DNA from: FEN-1297 sp046704255
GTDB taxonomy: Bacteria; Bacteroidota; Ignavibacteria; Ignavibacteriales; Ignavibacteriaceae
Length of the DNA: 64,000 nucleotides
Assembly: GCA_046704255.1 (NCBI GenBank)
Contig: JBJKSH010000025.1
Location: 1 to 64,000, forward strand
Direction of reading: 5' to 3'
Within the stretch, counting starts at the first letter, position 1. The number at the start of each line of letters is the position of its first letter. The notes under the pieces are model-generated. The model saw only the letters and a list, made by a program, of their open reading frames with translations. It was not told the origin of the DNA and searched no databases. This document shows positions 44,861 to 54,265 of the stretch, in pieces. A program made the position numbers and the translations under genes.

Positions 44861-45565
44861 ATGGATAATATGAAAAAAGAATTATTGATATTTGGTGCAA
44901 GCGGCGCTTTAGGCAAGGAAAGTGTTAAATTTTTCGTTGAAAAAGATTATGAGAAAATATATCTGTTTGGTTCCAGCCCGGAAAAAATAAACGCCCCTAA
45001 AGCAAAAATAGTAATTACGAAAGATCTATCCGTAGAGGAAAATGTTATAAAATCATTTATTGATATTAAACCCGGTAAAGATAAATTATTTTTTTTATTT
45101 AGTACAGTTGGCGGTTTTTACGGCGGGCATTATTTGTGGGAGACTTCTTCTTTAGATTGGGACAATATGATGAACAAGAATTTAAAAACAAATTTTTTAA
45201 TCGCCAAACATTTTTCCAAACTGGTTAAAGAATCTGCAGGCGGGGCAATTTGCTTTGTATCTGCTTATAGCGGTTTATATGCCGAAAAAAAGAAAGCAGC
45301 CTACGGAATTTCCAAAAGTGCTTTAGTTCATCTTGTCAAATCTCTTGCTTTAGAGGGGAACGAAATTAACCTTTCCATAAATGCCATTGCTCCTTATATT
45401 ATAGATACAACCGAAAACCGCCGGTGGATGGCTGATTCTGATTTTAAAAATTGGATTAAGCCGCTGGAAATTATAGAACTGGCGAATTCTCTTTTTCTAT
45501 GCTTCAATTTTATAACAGGTAATGTTTTAACCCTTAAAGACAGGTTTGAAGTATCCGGTTTTTAA
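44861..45565 (+). CDS. SDR family oxidoreductase
   Basis: This 234-residue short-chain dehydrogenase has the cofactor loop LLIFGASGALGKESVKFF, an FLFSTVGGFYGGHYLWE segment, SAYSGLYAEKKKAAYGISKSALVHL with catalytic Ser, Tyr and Lys, and an INAIAPYIIDT segment. Two starts are possible: ATG at 44861 or 9 bp later (MKKELLIFG). The substrate is unknown. It is not tightly linked to nagA (91-bp gap). Confidence 0.82.
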   Translation: MDNMKKELLIFGASGALGKESVKFFVEKDYEKIYLFGSSPEKINAPKAKIVITKDLSVEENVIKSFIDIKPGKDKLFFLFSTVGGFYGGHYLWETSSLDWDNMMNKNLKTNFLIAKHFSKLVKESAGGAICFVSAYSGLYAEKKKAAYGISKSALVHLVKSLALEGNEINLSINAIAPYIIDTTENRRWMADSDFKNWIKPLEIIELANSLFLCFNFITGNVLTLKDRFEVSGF

Positions 45566-45605
45566 ATTAAAAGCAACTTTAATTAATTTTTAAGCAAATA
45601 ATTTA

Positions 45606-45634
45606 TTGACTTTGTTTTTTGAAATGTTTATTGT
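45606..45634 (+). promoter_or_regulatory. Promoter of the exbBD operon
   Basis: TTGACT (45606-45611), 17-nt spacer, TATTGT (45629-45634). The -35 matches five of six consensus bases, the -10 four. The predicted leader is about 75 nt and contains TTAGGAGG just before the exbB ATG. Confidence 0.45.
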
Positions 45635-45713
45635 AGTGACATATTTTTTGAATAATTTGGGAGCTTTTCTCTCCTTCGGAGTCAATTAAAAATTTATTAG
45701 GAGGTTACTCTTT

Positions 45714-46409
45714 ATGGAAATACTAGCAGTTATTTCGTCCATTTCAACCGTAATTGCCCAGGCAGCAAACAATACAAGTGCATTAAATTGGCTTGCCGAA
45801 AAATATGTTGCCGGCGGTATTTTTATGCACCCTATTCTGGGTTTCTTTATTTTAGGTTTGGCATTATCAATTCAAAAGTTCTGGACCCTTACACGCGCAC
45901 GGGTTAATACGAAAGATTTTATTGTAAAAGTTACAAAGGCGTTAAATGAAAACGGTGTTGAAGCTGCAAAAGAAGTTTGTGCTAATACCCGCGGACCTGT
46001 TGCATCTGTTTTTCATGCCGGCCTTTTAAGGGCAGATGAAGGCCTTGACGCTGCTGAAAAAGCTATTGTTACTTACGGCGGTATTGAAATGGGATTCCTG
46101 GAAAAAGGTATGATATGGATTTCCACTTGTATTACCCTGGCACCAATGCTTGGTTTTACAGGTACCGTACAAGGTATGATTGAAGCTTTTGACGCTATTA
46201 AGGAAGCAGCACAAATCTCACCGGCCATTGTTGCAAACGGTATTGCTATAGCTCTGTTAACAACTTTATTCGGTCTTGTTGTTGCTATGATTTTACAGGT
46301 TTTCTACAACTATTTTGTCTCCAAAATAGATAAGCTTGTCGGTGATATGGAAGAAAGCTCTGTGGAATTAATTGATGCACTTTACGAGCTTAAAACAAGT
46401 AAACAATAA
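45714..46409 (+). CDS. exbB: MotA/TolQ/ExbB proton channel family protein
   Basis: ExbB forms the pentameric proton channel that drives TonB-type or Tol-type energy transfer. The 231-residue protein has an N-terminal helix, a cytoplasmic domain and two C-terminal helices. The conserved core is GGIEMGFLEKGMIWISTCITLAPMLGFTGTVQGMIEAF and IAIALLTTLFGLVVAM. A strong AGGAGG site is present upstream. Two exbD genes follow; no tonB is seen in this window. Confidence 0.93.
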   Translation: MEILAVISSISTVIAQAANNTSALNWLAEKYVAGGIFMHPILGFFILGLALSIQKFWTLTRARVNTKDFIVKVTKALNENGVEAAKEVCANTRGPVASVFHAGLLRADEGLDAAEKAIVTYGGIEMGFLEKGMIWISTCITLAPMLGFTGTVQGMIEAFDAIKEAAQISPAIVANGIAIALLTTLFGLVVAMILQVFYNYFVSKIDKLVGDMEESSVELIDALYELKTSKQ

Positions 46410-46454
46410 TCTTTCAGCATTATAATTTATTTAATAATTTAAATACAGTTAACA

Positions 46455-46982
46455 ATGATTAGAAAAAGAAAAATACCTGAAGGTGAAATTCCTACTAGCT
46501 CTATGGCGGATATTTCTTTTTTGCTGTTGTTGTTCTTTCTAGTTGCAACAACAATAGGTGTAGATACGGGTATAGGGCTGGTGCTGCCTCAATATGTTAA
46601 GAACATACAAAATGTTAAAGTTCCTAAAGATAGGATGGCAGCCATTCTGATAAATGCAAACGGTGATGTATTACTAGATAATAACCCGGTTCCGGTAAAT
46701 CAAATTAGCGATGACCTTAAACCAAGGATTGTGTCTAAAATTGATCTGCCGGAAGACAGGAAACTTATAGTTTCTATTAAGACAGACAGACAGACTAAGT
46801 ACGATACTTATATTGCCGCACTGGATCAAATAAAGCAGGCGTATTTTGAAACAAGAGACGAATATTCGCAGGGCCACTACGGCAGTAAATATAATGATCT
46901 GCCTGAAAATGAACAGAACGTTGTTAAGAAAAAAATACCTATTATTATTTCTGTTGCAGAACCAGAATCTATTCATAAATAA
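46455..46982 (+). CDS. exbD: ExbD/TolR family protein (first)
   Basis: This 175-residue protein has a short cytoplasmic N-terminus (MIRKRKIPEGEIPTSSMAD), one membrane helix carrying the key Asp in MADISFLLLLFFLVATT and a periplasmic domain (RMAAILINANGDVLLDN, RKLIVSIKTDRQTKYDTYIAALDQIKQAY). The C-terminal 40 residues exceed typical ExbD length. It partners ExbB in proton-motive-force coupling. Confidence 0.9.
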   Translation: MIRKRKIPEGEIPTSSMADISFLLLLFFLVATTIGVDTGIGLVLPQYVKNIQNVKVPKDRMAAILINANGDVLLDNNPVPVNQISDDLKPRIVSKIDLPEDRKLIVSIKTDRQTKYDTYIAALDQIKQAYFETRDEYSQGHYGSKYNDLPENEQNVVKKKIPIIISVAEPESIHK

Positions 46983-46998
46983 TATTTGAGGAATTAGA

Positions 46999-47412
46999 AT
47001 GACATTTGAAAAGAAAAGAGCCGGTGTCAAACAGCAAATTCCGACTACCTCTATGGCTGACATTGTTTTTATGCTTCTGCTTTTCTTTATGGCTACTACT
47101 ACTTTAAGGCAGTATGATGTTCACGTGCATTTTGTGCTGCCTTCTGCTAAGGCCATTGAAAAAATTGAGAATAAAAGATTAATCTCTTATATATGGGTTG
47201 GAAGATCCGGACACATTCAAATTAACGATTCTATTGTTAAGATGAAGGATATCGAGCCGATAATGTATGCTAAAAGGAAAGCTTTACCGGAAGTTATTGT
47301 GTCTTTAAGAATTGATAAAAATACGGACATGGGCGAGGTAACCGATATTCAGCAGGAATTAAGAAAAGCCGACTGTTTGCGTATTAATTATTCCACCAAT
47401 AAAAAAATATAA
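46999..47412 (+). CDS. exbD: ExbD/TolR family protein (second)
   Basis: This 137-residue paralogue of the preceding gene shares the N-terminal block QIPTTSMADIVFMLLLFFMATTT, with the Asp in the membrane helix. The periplasmic domain is shorter and ends in a short tail. A pair of ExbD proteins behind one ExbB is common in Bacteroidota and may form mixed dimers. It lies 16 bp after the first exbD; a hairpin terminator follows. Confidence 0.9.
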   Translation: MTFEKKRAGVKQQIPTTSMADIVFMLLLFFMATTTLRQYDVHVHFVLPSAKAIEKIENKRLISYIWVGRSGHIQINDSIVKMKDIEPIMYAKRKALPEVIVSLRIDKNTDMGEVTDIQQELRKADCLRINYSTNKKI

Positions 47413-47446
47413 ATAAATTTTTTAATACATAATTTCGTATTTTGTT

Positions 47447-47480
47447 AAGGCAGGTTTGTATTTTTACTTACCTGCCTTTT
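47447..47480 (+). terminator. Terminator of the exbB-exbD-exbD operon
   Basis: AAGGCAGGT (47447-47455) pairs with ACCTGCCTT (47470-47478) across a 14-nt loop and is followed by a short T-run. It lies 35 bp after the last exbD and just before yqeY. Confidence 0.7.
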
Positions 47481-47497
47481 CAATTTAAGAGGTAAGG

Positions 47498-47950
47498 ATG
47501 AATTTAAGAGATAAAATAAATGAAGATTTAAAATTCGCTATGAAAGCCGGAGACAAATTGAGGCTTGAAACGGTCAGGTCTATCAGGGCTTTGATTTTGG
47601 AATTTGAAAAAAGCGGCACGGGTAAAGAATTAAATAATGAAGAAGAAATTAAGTTATTAAGTTCTGCTGCAAAAAAAAGAAAAGATTCTATAGAACAATA
47701 TACAAATGCTGGCCGGAAGGATCTTGCCGATAAAGAAGAAAAAGAATTAAACATAATTCAGGAATATTTACCCAGACAGTTATCGGAAGATGAAATTTTA
47801 CTTGAGGTAAAAAATATTGCCTTAGAAATCGGTGCAAATTCCAAAGAAGATTTTCCCAAACTAATGCCTCAGGCTATGAAAATGCTGAAGGGAAAAGCCG
47901 ACGGCAAAACGGTAAAATTGGTCGTTGAAAAATTCCTGGGAATTGCTTGA
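47498..47950 (+). CDS. yqeY: GatB/YqeY domain-containing protein
   Basis: This 150-residue stand-alone YqeY protein resembles the tRNA-binding tail of GatB. Typical segments are DKINEDLKFAMKAGDKLRLETVRSIRA, KKRKDSIEQYTNAGRKDLADKEEKEL, IIQEYLPRQLSEDEI and LMPQAMKMLKGKADGKTV. A GAGGTAAGG Shine-Dalgarno lies just upstream. It overlaps cvpA by 4 bp. Confidence 0.93.
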   Translation: MNLRDKINEDLKFAMKAGDKLRLETVRSIRALILEFEKSGTGKELNNEEEIKLLSSAAKKRKDSIEQYTNAGRKDLADKEEKELNIIQEYLPRQLSEDEILLEVKNIALEIGANSKEDFPKLMPQAMKMLKGKADGKTVKLVVEKFLGIA

Positions 47951-48465
47951 ACTTAATTGATGTTATTATCGTTGCTGTTGCCGGTGTTGGTTTTATTCTA
48001 GGATTTAAGGACGGATTGATTAGGAAACTAATCGGGCTGGCAGGTTTTTGTATTGCAGTTTATGCCTCAATAAGATATGCGATGTCTTTCGGTAAAATAA
48101 TAGTTAAGATTACGGGGATAGAAATATATCTTTCGGAAATTATAGGAGGAATACTAATTTTTTTCTCAATTGTTTTTATTTTTTCCGTTATTAAAAGGCT
48201 TGTGCATCCGTTCGATAAGGTGAATAACTTACTTAACCAAATTTTAGGCGGAGTTGTTGGAACAATTCAAATTTTATTTTTTTTAAGTGCAGTGTTTTTT
48301 CTAATGAATATTTTTAATGCCCCGTCAAAAAAAGCTACCGACGGATCGATTTTTTATAAAGGTGTTTATAATATTTTACCGTTTACTATAGATAGAATAA
48401 ACAGTATAACGCCAAAGACAAAACAATTTATTAAAAACTATATTAACGAAAAAGATACGATATAA
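47947..48465 (+). CDS. CvpA family membrane protein
   Basis: The 172-residue protein has four hydrophobic helices and the CvpA pattern VAGVGFILGFKDGLIRKLIGLAGFCIAVYASIRY. CvpA homologues are linked to colicin V production or biofilm and envelope traits; the mechanism is unclear. The start is a TTG at 47947 overlapping the yqeY stop by 4 bp (TTGA). Its stop overlaps the mutS2 ATG by 1 bp. The cvpA-mutS2 pairing is widespread. Confidence 0.88.
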   Translation: MNLIDVIIVAVAGVGFILGFKDGLIRKLIGLAGFCIAVYASIRYAMSFGKIIVKITGIEIYLSEIIGGILIFFSIVFIFSVIKRLVHPFDKVNNLLNQILGGVVGTIQILFFLSAVFFLMNIFNAPSKKATDGSIFYKGVYNILPFTIDRINSITPKTKQFIKNYINEKDTI

Positions 48466-50813
48466 TGATTTCCAACTCGGTTTTAATACAATTAGAATAC
48501 GGAAAAGTACTTAATTATGCAGCAAGGTACTGCTTAACCGATAAAGGGAAAAATTTATTACTCAACAAAAAGCCTCTTGCGGATTTAAATGAAATTATTA
48601 CGGAAGGAGAACTTGTCAGTCAGGCAAAAGAAGTACTTATAAAGAATTTTATTCCCCCCCTTGAATACTTACCTGAACTTGACGAAACTATTTCTAAAGG
48701 AAATATTGAAGGTGCGGTAATCGACAGTAAAAAAATTCTTGATATTTTAAAGCTTGCCGTAATTTCCAGGAATCTTTTTCAATACCTTAAAAATAATTCT
48801 ACTTCGGCCCCTTTATTATTTGGATTAGCTTATAATCTTTTTAACGATAAATTATTTGAACATTTTATTCAAAAAGTAATAAACGAAAACGGAGATATTA
48901 AAGATAACGCCAGTTCAAGGCTTGCGGAAATAAGAAAAGAAATCCGGATAAAAAACGATGACCTTATAAAATCCGTAAACAGAATTATGAAGTCTTTGGA
49001 TGAAAAAGATATTGTAAGGGAAGATTATTTAACATTAAGAGACGGTAGAATTGTTATCCCGGTTAAGGCAGAGCACAAACGGCACATAAGAGGATTCATT
49101 CATTCGGAATCTTCCACCGGCCAAACAGTTTATATAGAACCTGAAGAAACACTCGAACTAAACAACGAGATAGTCTCTCTATCATTCTCTGAAAAAAGAG
49201 AAATTGAACGCCTGCTTAGAGAAATAACCAAACGCATTGGCGATGTAAGCAGGGAACTAAAAGAATCATTACAAACTGTTGCATGGATAGATTCGATTTT
49301 TGCACGAGCTCATTATTCAATTGAAACCATAGGAGCATTCCCGGAAATTAATAATAACAAACCTTTTTTCTTAAGCGAAGGGCGGCATCCGATTCTTATT
49401 AAAAAGCTTGGTAAAGAAAATACAGTTCCCTTAAAAGTTTCAGTTAATAATAAAAAGGTTGTGGTTATTACGGGTCCAAATGCAGGCGGTAAAACAGTAG
49501 TACTTAAAACTATCGGGCTTTTATGCCTCCTGGTGCAATCCGGTTTTCATGTGCCCGTAAGCCCGGATTCTAATTTTCATTTTTTTAAAAACATACTTAT
49601 TGATATCGGAGATTCGCAGTCAATCGAAGATGACCTGTCAACCTTCAGTTCTCATCTTTCCAATATAGTTAATATTTTGGAAATTGCGGAAGATGATTCT
49701 CTTGTATTAGTTGATGAAATAGGAACCGGAACAGATCCCGCAGAAGGTGCAGCTATAGCATCTGCCGTTCTTATAACATTGATGAATAAAAAATCCACTG
49801 TATTTGCAACAACTCACCACGGCAGCTTAAAATTAATTGCCAATGATCTTACAGGATTTGAAAATGCTGCGATGGAATTCGATACCGATAATTTAAAACC
49901 GACCTATGTTTTTAAACAGGGTATTCCCGGTTCCAGTTATGCATTTGAGGTAGCAAAAAGAATAGGTTTTGATGATGGCTTATTATCGCTTGCTTCACAA
50001 TATTTGGATTCCGGAAAGCATAAGGTAGAACAATTTTTGGTAGAAATAGAAAAAAAATCCCGCGAGCTTGAAAAAAAATTACAAAAACTTGAAATTGAAA
50101 ATACAAGGCTAGCCGGGCTTTCTAATGTTTACAGGCAGAATATTGATAAACTTAATAAGGAAAAAAACGATATTCTTAAAAAAGCCAAACAAGATGCACA
50201 GGAATACATTAGCGGAATTAACCGAAAAGTTGAACTTGTTATTAAAGAATTAAAAGAGTCTAAAGCGGAAAGCAGCGTAATAAAAAAATCTCAAAAAATT
50301 ATTAAAGAAATAAAAGAAGAAAACAAAAACATTCTAAAAGATAATATTGAATTAGTTCGGGAAAGCGTTAATTTAAACGTCGGAAATATTGTTGCTATTA
50401 AAAATACGCAGACAAAAGGCGAAATTGTAGAAATTAATAAAGCAAAAAATATAGCATCAATTAAGATAGGCGCTGTTAAAATGCAGGTAAATTTAAACGA
50501 TTTGATACCTGCAAAAAAAGAAAATGACGTTATTGATTCTAGAAATTATTCCGGTTATTCAATTTCGGCACCTAAAATTAAAATAGATATACGCGGAGAA
50601 AAACCCGAAGAAGCTGAATTTGAAATTATTAGATTTTTAGATGATGCATATACGTCCGGTTTGCAGAGGGTGGAAATTTTACACGGCAAAGGTACCGGCG
50701 TATTAAAAAAGACGGTGCATGATTTACTTAAGAATCACGAGCACATAAAAAGTTTTTACTTCGCTCCGGTTGAATTCGGCGGCGAAGGTATAACCATTGC
50801 AGAATTTGATTAA
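48465..50813 (+). CDS. mutS2: Endonuclease MutS2
   Basis: The 782-residue protein lacks the MutS mismatch domain and has the MutS2 order: core and clamp (1-310), ATPase with VITGPNAGGKTVVLKTIGLL (Walker A), SFSSHLSNIVNIL and LVDEIGTGTDPAEGAA (Walker B), a long coiled coil (510-640), a KOW-like segment and a C-terminal Smr domain (IDIRGEKPEEAEFEIIRFLD, ILHGKGTGVLKKTV). MutS2 is known to limit recombination and, in B. subtilis, to act on collided ribosomes. Together with RqcH here it suggests a ribosome rescue theme. Confidence 0.95.
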   Translation: MISNSVLIQLEYGKVLNYAARYCLTDKGKNLLLNKKPLADLNEIITEGELVSQAKEVLIKNFIPPLEYLPELDETISKGNIEGAVIDSKKILDILKLAVISRNLFQYLKNNSTSAPLLFGLAYNLFNDKLFEHFIQKVINENGDIKDNASSRLAEIRKEIRIKNDDLIKSVNRIMKSLDEKDIVREDYLTLRDGRIVIPVKAEHKRHIRGFIHSESSTGQTVYIEPEETLELNNEIVSLSFSEKREIERLLREITKRIGDVSRELKESLQTVAWIDSIFARAHYSIETIGAFPEINNNKPFFLSEGRHPILIKKLGKENTVPLKVSVNNKKVVVITGPNAGGKTVVLKTIGLLCLLVQSGFHVPVSPDSNFHFFKNILIDIGDSQSIEDDLSTFSSHLSNIVNILEIAEDDSLVLVDEIGTGTDPAEGAAIASAVLITLMNKKSTVFATTHHGSLKLIANDLTGFENAAMEFDTDNLKPTYVFKQGIPGSSYAFEVAKRIGFDDGLLSLASQYLDSGKHKVEQFLVEIEKKSRELEKKLQKLEIENTRLAGLSNVYRQNIDKLNKEKNDILKKAKQDAQEYISGINRKVELVIKELKESKAESSVIKKSQKIIKEIKEENKNILKDNIELVRESVNLNVGNIVAIKNTQTKGEIVEINKAKNIASIKIGAVKMQVNLNDLIPAKKENDVIDSRNYSGYSISAPKIKIDIRGEKPEEAEFEIIRFLDDAYTSGLQRVEILHGKGTGVLKKTVHDLLKNHEHIKSFYFAPVEFGGEGITIAEFD

Positions 50814-50822
50814 GGTTTTACC

Positions 50823-52328
50823 TTGTTTAAAAAAATTTTAATTGCAAACAGAGGGGAAATTGCCGTTAGGATAATTCGCGCCTGCAAGGAACTAGGTATA
50901 AAATGTGCCGCTGTTTATTCGGATGCAGACAGAAAATCCCTGCATACACGCTTTGCAGATGAATCTTATTATATAGGTGAATCTACTTCTTCGGTTTCCT
51001 ACCTAAACAAATCCAAAATTATTGAATTGGCAAAAAAAATAAAAGCAGATGCAATTCATCCCGGCTACGGATTCTTTTCCGAGAATGCGGATTTTATAAA
51101 AACCTGTGAAGATGAAAAAATAAATTTTATTGGTCCCGCTTCTTCATCGGTTGCAATGATGGGCAGTAAAACCGCTGCAAGAGAATTGATGAAAAAAAGC
51201 GGAGTTCCTATTGTTCCCGGTACAACTAAGCCGGTTAATTCCGTGGATGAAGGAATTAAGACGGCTGAGGAAATTGGGTTTCCTGTTTTACTAAAAGCCT
51301 CGGCAGGCGGGGGAGGGAAAGGAATGCGGAAAATATCATCAGCCGAAGAGTTTAAGGAAGCTTTTGAAGCCACAAAAAGAGAAGCATTAAAAGCTTTTGG
51401 TGACGATGAAATTTATATCGAAAAGTTTATTGAAAATCCGAAGCATATTGAAGTTCAGGTTATTGCAGATAAGCATGGTAACTATGCACATCTTTTTGAA
51501 AGAGAATGTTCTATCCAAAGACGGCATCAAAAAATAATTGAAGAGGCTCCTTCATCTTTTGTTGATGAAGAAACACGTAACAAAATTACATTAGCAGCGG
51601 TAAATGCTGCCAGGTCGTGCGGCTATTATAATGCAGGAACCGTAGAATTTCTTATGGACACGTATAAAAATTTTTATTTTCTGGAAATGAATACAAGGCT
51701 TCAGGTTGAACATCCGGTTACGGAATTAATATCCGGTGTTGATTTGGTTAAAGAACAAATATTTATTGCGGAAGGAAAAAAGCTTTCTTTTACACAGGAA
51801 GATTTGAAGATTAATGGGCATGCAATGGAAAGCAGAATATATGCCGAAGACCCGGCAAATAGTTTTCTGCCTTCAACCGGGGAAATATATCATTACAAAA
51901 CTCCTCAGGGCCCCGGCATAAGGGTAGATGACGGGTTCGGCTCCGGTTCGGAAATTACAATTTATTACGATCCTCTTATTGCCAAGCTTGTCTGCTGGGC
52001 AGGAAACAGGAATGACGCAATAAGCAGGATGAAAAGAGCGCTGGATGAATATCGGATTGCCGGCGTTACAAACAACATAAAGTTTTTAAAGTTAATTTTC
52101 GAGAATAAAGATTTCAGAGAAGGGAAATTTGATATAAATTTTCTTTCAAAATCCGGAAGGCAAATAATTGAAAAATTAGAACAGGAAAGCAAAAACCCGA
52201 TGGCTGAAGAGGCTGCTGCAATTTTTGCGGTTTTACTTAAAGAAAAATCTGCTGCTGTAAATAAAACTGCTGCCGGTAATTCTTCTTATAAAAATGAAAA
52301 CAGATGGACCGAACTAATGTATGAGTGA
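50823..52328 (+). CDS. Biotin carboxylase subunit of an acyl-CoA carboxylase
   Basis: This 501-residue biotin carboxylase starts with KKILIANRGEIAVRIIRACKELGI and has the ATP-grasp features KASAGGGGKGMRKI, FIENPKHIEVQVIADKHGN, the HRRHQKIIEEAPS block (ERECSIQRRHQKIIEEAPS) and EMNTRLQVEHPVTE. The start is TTG at 50823 with AAGG upstream. About 50 residues beyond the normal AccC length form a C-terminal tail. It overlaps the biotinyl-protein gene by 8 bp; no carboxyltransferase is in this window. Confidence 0.92.
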   Translation: MFKKILIANRGEIAVRIIRACKELGIKCAAVYSDADRKSLHTRFADESYYIGESTSSVSYLNKSKIIELAKKIKADAIHPGYGFFSENADFIKTCEDEKINFIGPASSSVAMMGSKTAARELMKKSGVPIVPGTTKPVNSVDEGIKTAEEIGFPVLLKASAGGGGKGMRKISSAEEFKEAFEATKREALKAFGDDEIYIEKFIENPKHIEVQVIADKHGNYAHLFERECSIQRRHQKIIEEAPSSFVDEETRNKITLAAVNAARSCGYYNAGTVEFLMDTYKNFYFLEMNTRLQVEHPVTELISGVDLVKEQIFIAEGKKLSFTQEDLKINGHAMESRIYAEDPANSFLPSTGEIYHYKTPQGPGIRVDDGFGSGSEITIYYDPLIAKLVCWAGNRNDAISRMKRALDEYRIAGVTNNIKFLKLIFENKDFREGKFDINFLSKSGRQIIEKLEQESKNPMAEEAAAIFAVLLKEKSAAVNKTAAGNSSYKNENRWTELMYE

Positions 52329-52821
52329 ATATGTGGTTACACTTAACAATAAGAAAAGAACGGTATCGTATTCCGGAAATTCAAAAGTTGTACTGGAAGG
52401 TAAAGAATTTGACTGCGAGCTGCTACATTTAAACAGCCAAACATATATATTAAAGATAAACGATCGTTTTTATGAAGCATCTTCCGGCCGGTATGATAAC
52501 GGAAATTTAATCCTGCTGATTGACGGGAATCGTTTTGAAGCAGCAATAAAGACCACACTGCAGGAAAAAGCAAGTTCTCTTCTTAATCAAAGTGAGTCGT
52601 TTAATAAAAAAACAGATGTAAAAGCACCTATGCCCGGCATGGTTTTGAAGGTTAATAAAAAAGCCGGCGACAAAATAGAACAAGGTGAAACAATAGTTAT
52701 ACTGGAAGCAATGAAAATGGAAAACGATCTTCGTGCCCCGGTTGGTGGAGAATTGAAAGAGATTTTAGTTGAAGAAGGAACTGCGGTTGATAAGGGTGCA
52801 ATTTTATTTACGATTGAATAA
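52321..52821 (+). CDS. Biotin carboxyl carrier subunit of an acyl-CoA carboxylase
   Basis: The 166-residue protein has an N-terminal beta-rich domain (about 1-85) similar to the BT-type domain of propionyl/methylcrotonyl carboxylase alpha chains, and a C-terminal biotinyl domain (about 90-166) with KAPMPGMVLKVNKKAGD and EAMKMENDLRAP, where Lys in AMKM is biotinylated. With the preceding gene it makes a split alpha subunit. Propionyl-CoA carboxylase is one plausible identity. Confidence 0.9.
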   Translation: MSEYVVTLNNKKRTVSYSGNSKVVLEGKEFDCELLHLNSQTYILKINDRFYEASSGRYDNGNLILLIDGNRFEAAIKTTLQEKASSLLNQSESFNKKTDVKAPMPGMVLKVNKKAGDKIEQGETIVILEAMKMENDLRAPVGGELKEILVEEGTAVDKGAILFTIE

Positions 52822-52845
52822 TCAACTAATGTTACTCAGATTTTG

Positions 52846-52913
52846 GGAATAATGGAGTAGTGAGTAATGCGATAGGCCAAATTTATTTCATTACTCCATC
52901 ATCATGCTATTCC
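52846..52913. repeat. Imperfect hairpin of heptad-like repeats between carboxylase and porin genes
   Basis: Left arm 52846-52869 (GGAATAATGGAGTAGTGAGTAATG) and right arm 52889-52913 are largely complementary with small bulges. The left arm has a 7-bp rhythm (AATGGAG, TAGTGAG, TAATGCG) and the right arm mirrors it. No U-tract. It may terminate the carboxylase transcript. Confidence 0.5.
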
Positions 52914-53000
52914 AAAGAGTATTGTTTGCGTAATGTATGTAATTAAATTAACTTAAATACTTAAAAAATAAATTAATAAAACCAATAATGCGGAGGTTAA

Positions 53001-54245
53001 GTGAAAGTAAAATCGGTAGCTTTCTTATTCATCTTTACTTTGCTTGTAAGCAAAGCTTTCGCCGGCGGTTTTCAGTTGAACGAGCACAACGCCAAAGCGA
53101 TGGCAATGGGCGGCGCTTTTACCGCAATTGCCAACGACCCGTCTGCACTTTATTTTAACGGCGCAGGCATTCTTCAATTCGGTGGCACTCACTTTATGCT
53201 TGGTACAACTATGATCTCTCCTGTCTTTTCTTTTAGAGGAGTAACACCGGCAGTTACACAATATGACGCAAAAAAATTATCTTTTTTCCCCACTCATTTT
53301 TATGCGACTCATAGAATAAATGATGATTTTGCCGTTGGTCTGGCATTCGACAGCCCGTTCGGCTTAGGAAGTGAATGGCCGGACAACTGGGTTGGTAAAT
53401 ATCTGGCAATTAAAACTTCTTTACAGGTTTTTGATATATCCCCGGTTGTTGCTTACAAAGTTACGGATAATCTTTTTGTAAGCGCTGCTTTTGTTTACAG
53501 CTTTGCAAATGTAGACATTACGCAAAAGGCTCCTCAAACTCCGTTTGCCGGAGATGCTTTTACTTCACTTTCCGGGAAAGATAACTCTGCTTTCGGTTAT
53601 AACTTAGGGGTTTTGTATAAGCCTGTTGAAGGTTTGTCTTTTGGAGTTTCTTTCCATAGCCAGATTAATTATAAATTTAAAGGAACTGCAACCACTACCG
53701 GGGCTAAGCAATTAGCCGCATTGCTGCCTAACGGAGATGTAACGGCGCAATTAAAGACACCTTACAATTTGGTCTTTGGCGCTGCATACGATGTAATTCC
53801 TCAGCTAAAAATAAGCGCAGATGTTCAACTGGTTGGCTGGTCTAGCTATGATACTTTAAAAGTTGATTTCTCCAATCCACAATATACAGATATTTCCAGC
53901 CCGCGCAATTATAAAAATTCTTATATATTAAGATTTGGTGCAGACTATAAACTTCTGCCGGAACTTGCTGTACTCGGCGGAATTTATTATGATAAAAGCC
54001 CGGTAGATCCGCAGTATGTTAATCCCTCATTACCGGATGCAAACCGTTTGGGATTTAGCATAGGTGTTGATTATAAACTTACAAATAACCTGCAGGTAAG
54101 CGCCGGTTATTTATTCATTAGAAGTGCACAAACCACAGTTACGGATTCGCAGGAATATTATACCGGTGAAAGCAAAAGCGGTTTTAACGGTACCTATAAT
54201 GCTTATGCTAATCTTGTATCGTTAACACTTTCTTATGGTTTATAA
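53001..54245 (+). CDS. OmpP1/FadL family outer-membrane transporter
   Basis: The 414-residue beta-barrel protein has a signal peptide (VAFLFIFTLLVSKAFAGGFQLNEH). FadL landmarks are NAKAMAMGGAFTAIANDPSALYFNGAGI, the N-terminal plug, and AVGLAFDSPFGLGSEWPDNWVGKY. FadL proteins pass long-chain fatty acids or other hydrophobic compounds across the outer membrane. The start is GTG at 53001 with GGAGG upstream. The SGNH lipoprotein gene follows 20 bp later. Confidence 0.92.
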   Translation: MKVKSVAFLFIFTLLVSKAFAGGFQLNEHNAKAMAMGGAFTAIANDPSALYFNGAGILQFGGTHFMLGTTMISPVFSFRGVTPAVTQYDAKKLSFFPTHFYATHRINDDFAVGLAFDSPFGLGSEWPDNWVGKYLAIKTSLQVFDISPVVAYKVTDNLFVSAAFVYSFANVDITQKAPQTPFAGDAFTSLSGKDNSAFGYNLGVLYKPVEGLSFGVSFHSQINYKFKGTATTTGAKQLAALLPNGDVTAQLKTPYNLVFGAAYDVIPQLKISADVQLVGWSSYDTLKVDFSNPQYTDISSPRNYKNSYILRFGADYKLLPELAVLGGIYYDKSPVDPQYVNPSLPDANRLGFSIGVDYKLTNNLQVSAGYLFIRSAQTTVTDSQEYYTGESKSGFNGTYNAYANLVSLTLSYGL

Positions 54246-54265
54246 TTTAACGAAGGAAATTTAAA

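Noticed and set aside
53025..53261. Cys/Lys-rich antisense frame in the FadL-like gene
   Set aside because: Shadow frame with no start site; plus-strand signal peptide and FadL core are clear.
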